This document shows positions 16,080 to 23,827 of a DNA stretch of 23,827 bases, in pieces; the stretch's first letter is position 1, and every line of letters begins with the position of its first letter. Position numbers and translations under genes: made by a program. The DNA comes from JAVVUJ01 sp964582545 (GTDB taxonomy: Bacteria > Bacillota > Clostridia > Peptostreptococcales > Anaerovoracaceae). The stretch is from assembly GCA_964582545.1 (NCBI GenBank), contig CAZOSB010000034.1, positions 1-23,827 of the forward strand, in the 5' to 3' direction. The notes under the pieces are model-generated. The model saw only the letters and a program-made list of their open reading frames with translations, ran no database searches and was not told the DNA's origin.

Positions 16080-17597
16080 ATGAGTATATTAATTAAGCTT
16101 CCAGAAATCTTGAGACAGTGCAAAGAAGAATACGAGGAAATCATACAAAGCACTTACATTGAAAGAAACTTACGCATTAAAGAAATTTTCAGTAATGAGG
16201 AAGGACCCAAAGGTCTTTTAGTACAAGGGGATAATAAAGACCTTTTGATGTCTTTGCTTAGTTGTCAAAGGAGTCATGAAGGTTTGTATAAACACGATAA
16301 AGATAAAATCGAAGATTTGATGGCAGGAAAGATAGACTTAGTATACATAGATCCCCCTTTTTTTTCAAAGAGCGACTATAGTCAGGAGATTCGTCTCAGT
16401 GAAGGCAAGGAGGGTAAGATTCAGGCAATCCGTCAAAAGGCTTATGAGGACACTTGGGAAAATGGTTTGGCGGAATACTTAAAAATGCTAACTTTACGTT
16501 TTTTTTTCATCAAAGAGGTATTGTCCCCTAAGGGTGTTTTGTGGGTTCACTTAGATTGGCATGCCGTTCACTACATTAAGATTATCTTAGATGAAATATT
16601 CGGGGCTGAGCAATTTATCAATGAAGTGGTTTGGCAATATAAATCAGGAGGTGTCAGCAAGCGATATTTCGCAAGAAAGCACGATACCCTTCTTTTTTAT
16701 TGTAAAAATAAAAACTATAAATTTTTTCCTATTAAAGAAAAGTCCTACAACCGAAAATTTCTTCCTTACAGATTTAAGGGAGTTCAGGAATATCAGGATG
16801 AGTTGGGATGGTACACACTGGTCAACATGAAGGATGTTTGGCAAATCGATATGGTGGGAAGGACATCCGGCGAAAGAACAGGATATGCTACGCAAAAACC
16901 GGAGGCCCTGTTGGAGCGAATTTTGGAAAGCTGCACGGAAAAGGGGGATCTCTGTGTGGACTTTTTCGGCGGATCGGGCACTTTGGCTGCAGTAGCTCAT
17001 AGGTTGGGCAGAAATTGGATTTCCTGTGATCAGGGAGGTCTTTCCATCCTCAACACTCAGAAGAGACTTTTGAGTCAGGGAGCCAACATATGTGTTGCAG
17101 AAATTGAGAATAAGTGTGAGAAGGTAAAAAAAGTAGAAGGTGGAAATAAAAATTTGGTAAAGGGTTGGGAAAAGAAAATCAATTGGAGCAAGAAAAACCA
17201 ATTACAGACAAACGAGTTGCAGGTGAGAGTAAGGAGAAGGGGTCGGGCTTCCGGTGGCGAAGAAAGCATAATTGTGGAGCTACTATCATATACATTGTCG
17301 GGTGGTCTAAATTTGCCCATAGCTGAAAAGGATCTATGGGTTATTGAAAAGACTCTATCTGAACACTCCTTGCAGTTCATAGATTACTGGAGCGTTATGT
17401 TCAATTATGACGGTAAAGAATATAAACCGGAAAGGTACTTTACAAAGGGGAAAAATAAGAATATGATAGAAGATGAATGGAAAAAAGCTGATATAGTTGG
17501 GCTGGATGAGATTGTAAACGTGGCAGTGAGAGCCATTGACATATTTGGAAACAATACGTTTCAAATAATTTCTGCAGGAAAATTTGAGATTGATTGA
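16080..17597 (+). CDS. Orphan DNA methyltransferase, type III Mod-like (beta class)
   Basis: The protein has 505 residues. QGDNKDLL at about 49-56 and the catalytic motif DPPF at 91-94 come before the AdoMet-binding motif FFGGSG at 295-300, which is the beta-class order seen in type III Mod proteins and several N6-adenine or N4-cytosine enzymes. The phrases WVHLDWHAVHYIK and TQKPEALLERI are typical of this group. A basic linker (about 335-395) leads to a C-terminal module ending VAVRAIDIFGNNTFQII, similar to an Ig/PKD-like ending I recall from related methylases; it may aid target recognition. No Res helicase-nuclease gene flanks it, so it appears to act alone or the partner lies elsewhere. 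T8 and T9 tracts interrupt the catalytic third. The ribosome binding site (AAGGATGG) is rather distant from ATG. Confidence 0.88.
   Translation: MSILIKLPEILRQCKEEYEEIIQSTYIERNLRIKEIFSNEEGPKGLLVQGDNKDLLMSLLSCQRSHEGLYKHDKDKIEDLMAGKIDLVYIDPPFFSKSDYSQEIRLSEGKEGKIQAIRQKAYEDTWENGLAEYLKMLTLRFFFIKEVLSPKGVLWVHLDWHAVHYIKIILDEIFGAEQFINEVVWQYKSGGVSKRYFARKHDTLLFYCKNKNYKFFPIKEKSYNRKFLPYRFKGVQEYQDELGWYTLVNMKDVWQIDMVGRTSGERTGYATQKPEALLERILESCTEKGDLCVDFFGGSGTLAAVAHRLGRNWISCDQGGLSILNTQKRLLSQGANICVAEIENKCEKVKKVEGGNKNLVKGWEKKINWSKKNQLQTNELQVRVRRRGRASGGEESIIVELLSYTLSGGLNLPIAEKDLWVIEKTLSEHSLQFIDYWSVMFNYDGKEYKPERYFTKGKNKNMIEDEWKKADIVGLDEIVNVAVRAIDIFGNNTFQIISAGKFEID
16358..16365 (+). repeat. T8 tract in the methyltransferase gene
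   Basis: Five C are followed directly by eight T at the codons for DPPFF, at the catalytic motif itself. A slip of one base would destroy the enzyme. Confidence 0.6.
16499..16507 (+). repeat. T9 tract in the methyltransferase gene
   Basis: Nine T in a row cover the codons for three consecutive Phe residues near residue 140. It is the second homopolymer tract within 150 bases of the same gene. Confidence 0.6.
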
Positions 17598-17644
17598 CCT
17601 AGAAATCATAAAATATATGCAAATTCGGGGAGGGAATTAGCTAA

Positions 17645-18529
17645 ATGAAGAAATTCAATAAGGAAAAAGCAAAGAAACTGGGTATTGATATGCTCTTCAT
17701 TCTTTCAGGTTGTGCCATAGGAGCATTTTCATCTATCTGTATATTAATACCAAATGGTTTGACCAGTGGAGGAATTACGGGAATTATTAGGATGGCCCAA
17801 AAATATGTGGGCATAGATTTTTCCATCATGTACTATGGGGCAACTCTAACAATCTTAGTGGTATGTGCCATTTTGTTAGGGATAAAAGAGGCACGAAAAA
17901 TTTTATTGTTGACCGTCCTTTATCCTTGGTTTTTAATATTATTTGAACAGTTTAATTTTAGTTTGTTAGAAGAAAAAGATATCATTTTGGCAGCTATCTA
18001 CTGCGGTATCTTTTCCGGAATTTGTTGCGGTTTGGTTTTTTCCAGAGGATATTCCTTTGGAGGGACAGACACCATTGCAAAGATCATCCACAAAAGGATT
18101 TTACCCCATGTAGGGCTCAGTAAAATTCTTTTGGTAGTTGATGCCTCTATCATTATCACTTCTGGTGTTCTCTTTGGAAGAAACATTGCATTGTACGCAT
18201 TGGTAACTCAAGTAATCTTTTCAAAGACTGTGGATTTCGTCCTATATGGTTTGGATACTCAAATCGTTCAGTTGGAGATCATTACGGAGCGTAGAGATGA
18301 AATTGCAGATTACATTATGAACGATATCGGTCGAGGGGTGACCAACGTCACCATCGTGGGTGAGTACACGAAAATCCCAAGGCAAAAGATTATTACCCTT
18401 TGTGAACCTCGGGAAAGCATACAGATTAAACAGTTTGTGGCCAGGACAGACAGCAGTGCCTTCGTTACTGTAATTCACGTGGACACGGTATGGGGAAAAG
18501 GAGAAGGCTTTAACGACATTGAAAATTAG
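17645..18529 (+). CDS. YitT-family membrane protein (DUF161 + DUF2179)
   Basis: The protein has 294 residues. About six membrane segments span residues 5-210, with the family phrases IPNGLTSGGITGI and SFGGTDTIAKII. The soluble C-terminal part (about 215-285) contains GRGVTNVTIVGEYTK, the signature of DUF2179. Members are common in Bacillota in many copies; transport is suspected but no substrate is established. GGGGAGGGA lies 8-9 bases before the ATG. It follows the methyltransferase by 47 bases and its stop is only 7 bases from the stop of the convergent giant gene on the other strand. Confidence 0.9.
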   Translation: MKKFNKEKAKKLGIDMLFILSGCAIGAFSSICILIPNGLTSGGITGIIRMAQKYVGIDFSIMYYGATLTILVVCAILLGIKEARKILLLTVLYPWFLILFEQFNFSLLEEKDIILAAIYCGIFSGICCGLVFSRGYSFGGTDTIAKIIHKRILPHVGLSKILLVVDASIIITSGVLFGRNIALYALVTQVIFSKTVDFVLYGLDTQIVQLEIITERRDEIADYIMNDIGRGVTNVTIVGEYTKIPRQKIITLCEPRESIQIKQFVARTDSSAFVTVIHVDTVWGKGEGFNDIEN

Positions 18530-18536
18530 GAAATGA

Positions 18537-21500
18537 TTAGGTAGTTTTTGTTTTGAGGGAGTCAAAGATACCAAACAAAATGGAAAGATAGCTGTTGATG
18601 CCAAAAAATGCACCAGCAGATCCCAATACGGTAAGTCTTTTAAATGACGGTTCCGCAAAAGATTTTACAAGTCCAATCAATTCTTGAGAAGCCAAGCTAT
18701 TAATTTGTTTTTCTGATATTTGCTGAATCTCTAAATAGTTTATGGTGTGGGAGGAATGTTCAATCAAGGCATCCAAGAAGGTGCCTGATAAGGTTCGTGT
18801 TGCCCAGTCTCTAAAAGAGTTATTTAGGATGCCTCCATCCCAAATTTCTTGATTCTCTAATATATGCAAAATCATGGTAGAGAAATATCTTTGCCAATGA
18901 GAATCCTTTAGAAAATCGGTCGCGAGGGAAGAAATGGATGTTCTAAGGGTTTCGGCATCCAAGACCTCTGAAAGCTGATGATTGCCAATAAACTGTACAT
19001 AACAGTGTTGGGGCATATGTTGCAATGTTTCTGTTAACACTTGACTGCTTTCCAATCGATTACAGCAATTCTTTGCTATTTTTTCCACGGGTAAGGACTC
19101 CAATAAAGTGCTGATTCTATATTCTTGGATACAAGGGGATAATAGGTGAGTGACGGCTCGGCAGTTTTTTTCTCCATCCGTCTGTAATTGTTCTGTAAGT
19201 TGTTTGAGAATCATCTCGATCGCCCCATGAAATCTGAAGCACAGGGAGGTGGCATCCTTTATACCAAAGAGATGAAAAGTCGTTTTTAAGGGCAGAGATA
19301 AAATGCTTTTTCCCAGAATTGTGGTCAGACCTGAGATTGCAGAGCGCAGTTCTCCTTCTCCCCCCATAGTATGAATGAGAGAATGGAACATGGGCTGTAA
19401 CCTTAGGTCACCGGTCAGCTTGGAGATTTCAGCTATAGGTATTTCATAGATGTGGGTTTCTAAGACATTTCTCATAAAAGTGTGAAGCTCATGGCGGTTA
19501 TTGTCTATGAAGGTTGGAATGGCATAACCTTTAAACTCTTCCGTTACATTATCCAGAAATCCTGCGATAAAACCTAAAACTAAATTGTTTTTCTTAAAGT
19601 CTGCCACCGTATCCTCCAAAGCTTTAGAAGATAATTGTTTTATAAAATCTCCACCCTCATTCAAAAGTCTATCGATGTTTTGATCTAAGAATTGTTTTAC
19701 TCGACCGCCGAATATTTGTCCAAGAGTCTCCTGAGGAGTGCAATCATTCTGGTATTGGGAGAGAATTTTGGAAATATAAGCTTGTAGTGTGGAAATATCA
19801 AAGGACTCCACTTGAGAGGAGAGCCAAAGTAGGATGGAGTTTTGGGTGGAATCAGGTAAAGTATAAGGGTTTTGTTGATCAAACAATCTTGTGCTTTTGA
19901 AAATGTCGTTCATTTTTCGAGTATCGGAAATTCCATTTAAAGTTTTGCTTACCAAAGTGTTAGAATCCAGAAGATTTAAAGCTTTAAACAGCACTTGGTT
20001 TAAGAATCTATCCATGGAATCCTTTTGAATTAAGGTGCTTACATTATTATGAGCATAATTGGATGGATTCAGAACGTCTAAAATCCCTTTTTCAATTTCA
20101 TCATGGAATTGGTGAATGTGGATTTCCCTAATTTTTCCCAAGGCAAAGTCATCCATAAGGGGACTGAGCCTCTGCCCTTGAATCCAATGAGTTACATGAG
20201 TAGCAATGCTTTTTTCATGTTCTTTAATTGTCTCGGTCATGGTTAATGCTATAGATTGAGAATTTGCTTTTACATAGTTTTGGACCAAAAGTTTAGTCTT
20301 GGTCTCGATTAAATCCGAAAGCTGAGGACGGTACTGTTGAAGAAGCGATTGGAGTTTTTCTTCCTTCAGAAGATCTGTTCCTAAATAACTCCCAATGGTA
20401 GAAGCCACTGCTCCTTGATTCTGTAAGACTAATCCCTGAGAAAGTTTCTTCAGTCCCGGAATCTTTGAGAGCAGAGGAATCTGTTTTTTAGGGTGCAGTA
20501 AAAACCAAATGGCTACCGCATTGGTGGTCACTCCAATTACAGCCATAGCACCTAGGGAGATAGCAAAATCTTTAACGGATGAGGTTATGTTAGCAAAGGA
20601 AGAAACGGGAAAGCCTGAAAGTGAGGTCATGGGATAGAAGATCAATAGGAGTAGAGCTACCACAAAACCAAAGATACCCCCCAACGTAGACAAGTACTTT
20701 AATTCTTTTTTACCCATAAACTCTTCTGCTAAGTCACAGAGGGCATCCGTGTCAAGGTTACTTAAGGATTTCTCCACCAAGCCCTTTACTTGCCCCGACA
20801 ACAGATCCTCTAAATGGGAATCCACATACGAATAAACTTTTTCACTGAGGCATTCAGCTAAAGAAGTTGAACTTATAAATTCTGAAAATTTTAAAATTTT
20901 TTGTTCCTTTGCTCGATGACCCCAGAGATGAAAGTAGGCAATTAGGATGGATTGGATCTTTTCGGTGATCTTATTCAGATTGTCTGTCATAAAGGAAGAA
21001 ATATTAATCTTTTCAACAGTTTTAGAAAGTAAACCATATATTTTATTAAATAAATTTGCTTTATTGTTATTGGCATAAGAAAGCAATTTCCCGGGCAAAG
21101 AAAAAATAAATTCATTGGAGGGGGATTGCCCAAACAATTGGGAGCAAGGCATTTTCAATGAATTGCTGAGAGCTGTTGATATATACCTATGAGAAAAGTG
21201 GTTTACTTTTTCGGCAACCCATTCCTTCCTGTTTGTCAAGTAATCCGGCAAATAGGTAATCAAAAGATGCTCCACTTTTATGTTGGAGAGAAAACTTAGC
21301 CGCAGTTTGCTTAAGTGATGTATAGCGGTAATTAGTGGCTGTTTTCCGTATTTCTGAATGACTCTTTTCAAGGAAGAAGCCACTTTTTCTGGTGTGTGTC
21401 CTTTGCTTTCCAGTTGTTCCATAAAGTAGCTAATGTCGTTGTCTTTCAGCATGGAAACCAATCTTTTGGCCAACCTTCTGTTTTTTGCCTCATCCGTGGA

Positions 21501-22739
21501 AAATTCTGATATCATATCGATCAATAAAGCTGGAATTTTGATTTTTTTTAAAAGCGTAATCTTTAGATCCTCACGCATATCGATTAATTTCGTTACCACC
21601 ATATCAATGAAGAAATTTTCTCCGGATTGTCCTTCCGCCTTTGCCTTAGCTTTGGCCCTATTTAAGGATTCTTCAATCAAAATATCTATCTCTGCACTTT
21701 TTCGATTTATGAGTTGGGTCAGTTCCGGCACGAGTTTAGGGACGATCTCCATGATTTTATCCTCTAAAACCTTCTGTGCATTGGGGGTGAGCAAGTCAAA
21801 AACCGTTCCATGAATGGAGGAAAGAAAGCGAAATACAACCTGCAGGAGAGATGTAAGCACAGTTTTTCCCTTTTCACCGGCAAGGTAGGTCTGTATGATT
21901 TTGGCAAATTTTTCTTTGCTCTTGACATCGGTGAACAGGAAGTCACCAATAGTTTTCTGGTTGGAGAGATCCTGAAGGTGTTGAACAATACCTTTTATAT
22001 TAATTGTTTCAAAAAATTCCTGTAGGAACTTTCGAAGCAGATCAGGATGACTCAATGCTTCTATTGAGATATGTTTTAATAAAGTCTGAATTATTTGATC
22101 TGAGAGCTGGTCAGGGTTAGTGTCCTGTAGCAGTTCTGCCGGCACCATATCCTTTATTTCACTGTAAAGGCTTTTCATGAAACCATCTAACGACTTTGTT
22201 TCAACAGCGTTATTCAATTCCCATAAAAGAGCGTCTAGTAAAAAGCTTGATATCTTTTGAAGCTGGCATTCTGACAGGAGTTTCTCCCACTGTACTTTAT
22301 CAAAGGTGGACTCTAACAGTGGCTTTAATTCTAAAGAAAGAATTTCATGAATCAAACTTTCTATGTTGGTTATGCTTTCGTTAAATCCTTTGATTTCTGA
22401 AAAGGTGCTTGTTTCTGAAAAAGTGTCTGCTTCTTTAATTGATTGTTTTTTCCCGTGAAAGTTCAGGGTAGAGTTGATCATCTGCTTAATTTTTAATCTA
22501 AACTCTGTAGTTCTTACTTTTTCACCCAAAACAGCGGGGGTTAAGATTCTATCTTCAACACATTGACTGATGCTGTGGATAAAAATGCCTCGTTTCTTCG
22601 GCGTATCTAAAATTCCACATTTGAACCTGCCAAAGGCGGGTTTAAAGAGCCAACGAACGGCATATTTATTTGTGATATATCCAGCCAAGGTGCCTGAAAT
22701 TAGAAATAAAATTGCAGTAATGATTTGTATATAGTCCAT
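18537..22739 (-). CDS. Giant tandem DUF445 membrane protein (1400 residues)
   Basis: Two similar halves are visible. The first begins with a membrane segment and GYITNKYAVRWLFKP (20-34), runs through a long helical region and ends in KELKYLSTLGGIFGFVVALL (about 679-698) with a second membrane segment. The second begins with a membrane segment and VIGVTTNAVAIWFLLHP (734-750) and ends in a final membrane segment at about 1368-1392. The T-N-x-x-A-V motif followed by a Pro, and the closing L-G-G-x-x-G-F, are DUF445 (YheB-type) marks. Typical members known to me have about 400 residues and one unit; here each unit is about 700 and there are two. If the N-terminus is outside, both helical regions lie on the same side, probably the cytoplasm. 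The ribosome binding site (GGAG) is 11 bases from the ATG. No function is known. Confidence 0.85.
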   Translation of the reverse strand: MDYIQIITAILFLISGTLAGYITNKYAVRWLFKPAFGRFKCGILDTPKKRGIFIHSISQCVEDRILTPAVLGEKVRTTEFRLKIKQMINSTLNFHGKKQSIKEADTFSETSTFSEIKGFNESITNIESLIHEILSLELKPLLESTFDKVQWEKLLSECQLQKISSFLLDALLWELNNAVETKSLDGFMKSLYSEIKDMVPAELLQDTNPDQLSDQIIQTLLKHISIEALSHPDLLRKFLQEFFETINIKGIVQHLQDLSNQKTIGDFLFTDVKSKEKFAKIIQTYLAGEKGKTVLTSLLQVVFRFLSSIHGTVFDLLTPNAQKVLEDKIMEIVPKLVPELTQLINRKSAEIDILIEESLNRAKAKAKAEGQSGENFFIDMVVTKLIDMREDLKITLLKKIKIPALLIDMISEFSTDEAKNRRLAKRLVSMLKDNDISYFMEQLESKGHTPEKVASSLKRVIQKYGKQPLITAIHHLSKLRLSFLSNIKVEHLLITYLPDYLTNRKEWVAEKVNHFSHRYISTALSNSLKMPCSQLFGQSPSNEFIFSLPGKLLSYANNNKANLFNKIYGLLSKTVEKINISSFMTDNLNKITEKIQSILIAYFHLWGHRAKEQKILKFSEFISSTSLAECLSEKVYSYVDSHLEDLLSGQVKGLVEKSLSNLDTDALCDLAEEFMGKKELKYLSTLGGIFGFVVALLLLIFYPMTSLSGFPVSSFANITSSVKDFAISLGAMAVIGVTTNAVAIWFLLHPKKQIPLLSKIPGLKKLSQGLVLQNQGAVASTIGSYLGTDLLKEEKLQSLLQQYRPQLSDLIETKTKLLVQNYVKANSQSIALTMTETIKEHEKSIATHVTHWIQGQRLSPLMDDFALGKIREIHIHQFHDEIEKGILDVLNPSNYAHNNVSTLIQKDSMDRFLNQVLFKALNLLDSNTLVSKTLNGISDTRKMNDIFKSTRLFDQQNPYTLPDSTQNSILLWLSSQVESFDISTLQAYISKILSQYQNDCTPQETLGQIFGGRVKQFLDQNIDRLLNEGGDFIKQLSSKALEDTVADFKKNNLVLGFIAGFLDNVTEEFKGYAIPTFIDNNRHELHTFMRNVLETHIYEIPIAEISKLTGDLRLQPMFHSLIHTMGGEGELRSAISGLTTILGKSILSLPLKTTFHLFGIKDATSLCFRFHGAIEMILKQLTEQLQTDGEKNCRAVTHLLSPCIQEYRISTLLESLPVEKIAKNCCNRLESSQVLTETLQHMPQHCYVQFIGNHQLSEVLDAETLRTSISSLATDFLKDSHWQRYFSTMILHILENQEIWDGGILNNSFRDWATRTLSGTFLDALIEHSSHTINYLEIQQISEKQINSLASQELIGLVKSFAEPSFKRLTVLGSAGAFFGINSYLSILFGIFDSLKTKTT

Positions 22740-22851
22740 GAAGATAGAAACTCCTACTCTATTAATGTAATAACTTAAATAAAATGATTTATTGAGTATA
22801 ATTAAAAAATATCATTGAAAAGATTTTTGTTTTCACGTCGTAATTGTTGTA

Positions 22852-23784
22852 TTAGGTTTCGTATAAAGCAGCTATATTGTTTATTCGCCGCTTCATTTCT
22901 GAGCGGATATGCAGCGGCTCTATACACTCACATTTATTCCCAAAACTGAAAAGAATATTGTAGTAATAATCGTTCTCTATGAAAGGAAAACTAACAATGT
23001 AATGTTCATTGCCTTCAGGCGAAAAGTGGTCGTAAGCGCAAAAATCGAGCACCCTGTCCATAATGGATTTATGGATACGAATTTTGATTTTTGTTTGTTC
23101 AGTTGCTATAATATCCGTAAAATCTAACTGCGGGTTTTGATATTCTCGTGGCATAAAAAAAACTTCTTGTATTTGTAGGTTTGATAAACGAGATATTTTG
23201 AATAAGCGGAAATCATTTCTTTTAAGGCAATATCCTTGCAAATACCAATTGCTATTTTTTAAAACAAGCTGATATGGCTCGGATATTCGCGTGGTTTTGT
23301 TTCCATAACGGTCTGAATATTCAAAGGTCAGTAGCTTGCTTTCCTGTAAAGCAGTTTTGATTATTTCTAAATAAGGTTGTATGTTCCTGTAACCCATCCA
23401 TGGACTTAAATCAATGTAAACTTGATTTGCTCTTATTTCAATATCCTTTGCTCTGTCGGCTGGAATAAAGCTTTTCACTTTTGCAAGGGCGTTTACCAGT
23501 TCATCCCCCCGCATCATAGTAGAAAGATTGGAAAGTCCCATCAGAATAGCGGAAAGGTCTGCAGTGGAAAAAACTTTTTTATCAATCTTGTATTTTTTCA
23601 TGATTTCAAAGCCGCCGCCAACTCCTGGTACAGAACAAACAGGAATACCCGCCATGTTTATCGTGTCTATGTCACGGTAGATTGTGCGGGGTGAAACTTC
23701 AAACATATCTGCCAACTCCTGTGCGCCTATTCGCTCTTTTTCAAGGAGTATCATAATAATGCTAACAAGCCTGTCAATTTTCAT
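22852..23784 (-). CDS. WYL-domain transcriptional regulator with DeoR-type HTH (YafY family)
   Basis: The protein has 310 residues from the ATG at 23784, preferred over a TTG 18 bases upstream because AAAGGTGA lies 7 bases before it. The N-terminus is a winged helix (about 5-58) with IGAQELADMFEVSPRTIYRD and the wing phrase PGVGGGFEI. The middle has the WYL domain with NSNWYLQGYC and FRLFKISRLSNL, which binds nucleic acid or small ligands, followed by a WCX-type C-terminal extension. Such regulators control stress, metabolism and defence genes. It is 112 bases upstream of the giant DUF445 gene on the same strand, which makes that gene a possible target. Confidence 0.9.
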   Translation of the reverse strand: MKIDRLVSIIMILLEKERIGAQELADMFEVSPRTIYRDIDTINMAGIPVCSVPGVGGGFEIMKKYKIDKKVFSTADLSAILMGLSNLSTMMRGDELVNALAKVKSFIPADRAKDIEIRANQVYIDLSPWMGYRNIQPYLEIIKTALQESKLLTFEYSDRYGNKTTRISEPYQLVLKNSNWYLQGYCLKRNDFRLFKISRLSNLQIQEVFFMPREYQNPQLDFTDIIATEQTKIKIRIHKSIMDRVLDFCAYDHFSPEGNEHYIVSFPFIENDYYYNILFSFGNKCECIEPLHIRSEMKRRINNIAALYET

Positions 23785-23796
23785 CAGACAGTCACC

Positions 23797-23811
23797 TTTC
23801 AAAATTTGAAA
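23797..23811. promoter_or_regulatory. Palindrome at the start of the WYL regulator gene
   Basis: TTTCAAA and TTTGAAA form a 7-bp inverted repeat around one central base. It overlaps the ribosome binding site region just upstream of the ATG at 23784. The position suits an autorepression operator, but such AT-rich palindromes also occur by chance. Confidence 0.3.
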
Positions 23812-23827
23812 TTTATTTTTTTATTAT

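Noticed and set aside
16644..17201. 185-codon open frame on the - strand within the methyltransferase gene
   Set aside because: It is a shadow of a well-supported gene with motifs in the other strand, and is Cys/Phe/Ser-rich as expected for antisense of AT-rich coding DNA.
16080..18529. A complete restriction-modification or other defence island
   Set aside because: Only the methyltransferase is present; neighbours are a radical SAM protein and a YitT membrane protein, with no nuclease, helicase or toxin gene.

Overview
The window looks like chromosomal DNA from a low-to-moderate G+C, probably spore-forming member of the Clostridia (Bacillota). This is inferred from AT-rich intergenic regions, strong AAGGAGG-type ribosome binding sites, a BclA-like collagen-repeat surface protein, YitT and hemolysin III family membrane proteins, a nupNOPQ-type nucleoside transporter and a small P-loop protein of a kind I recall from clostridial genomes. 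I cannot name a genus. I see no rRNA, tRNA, CRISPR array, insertion sequence, phage gene or origin.

Left part (1-8100). A gene tail (2-55, +) runs into a perfect 26-bp palindrome. A collagen-like surface protein (173-1456, -) follows. After a 379-base gap come, all on +: a hemolysin III/AdipoR-type membrane protein, a dCache-GGDEF-EAL c-di-GMP phosphodiesterase with a degenerate GGDEF motif, the rRNA methylase RlmN, a small P-loop protein, a CoA-type NUDIX hydrolase, and a secreted proline-rich CAP-domain protein ending in a clear hairpin terminator.

Middle part (8200-18529), all on +. It begins with a 200-base leader that can fold, then an omega-amidase-like nitrilase. A four-gene purine nucleoside ABC transporter follows in the order lipoprotein, ATPase, permease, permease, as in Bacillus subtilis nupNOPQ. 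A hairpin lies between the lipoprotein and ATPase genes, and the last three genes overlap end to start. Next are a YgiQ-type radical SAM protein, an orphan type III-like DNA methyltransferase with T8 and T9 tracts in its coding sequence, and a YitT-family membrane protein. I see no strong terminator between these last genes, so partial co-transcription is possible.

Right part (18530-23827), on -. A 1400-residue protein contains two complete DUF445-type units in tandem, each about 700 residues. It ends 7 bases from the convergent yitT-like gene. Upstream of it is a WYL-domain regulator of the YafY/DeoR type with a small palindrome at its own ribosome binding site.

Most of the window is conserved housekeeping or transport DNA. 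The items most worth a second look are the tandem DUF445 protein, the collagen rod placed between two beta-rich domains, the orphan methyltransferase with homopolymer tracts, and the unexplained leader before the omega-amidase. I do not see a convincing new multi-gene defence or mobile system.
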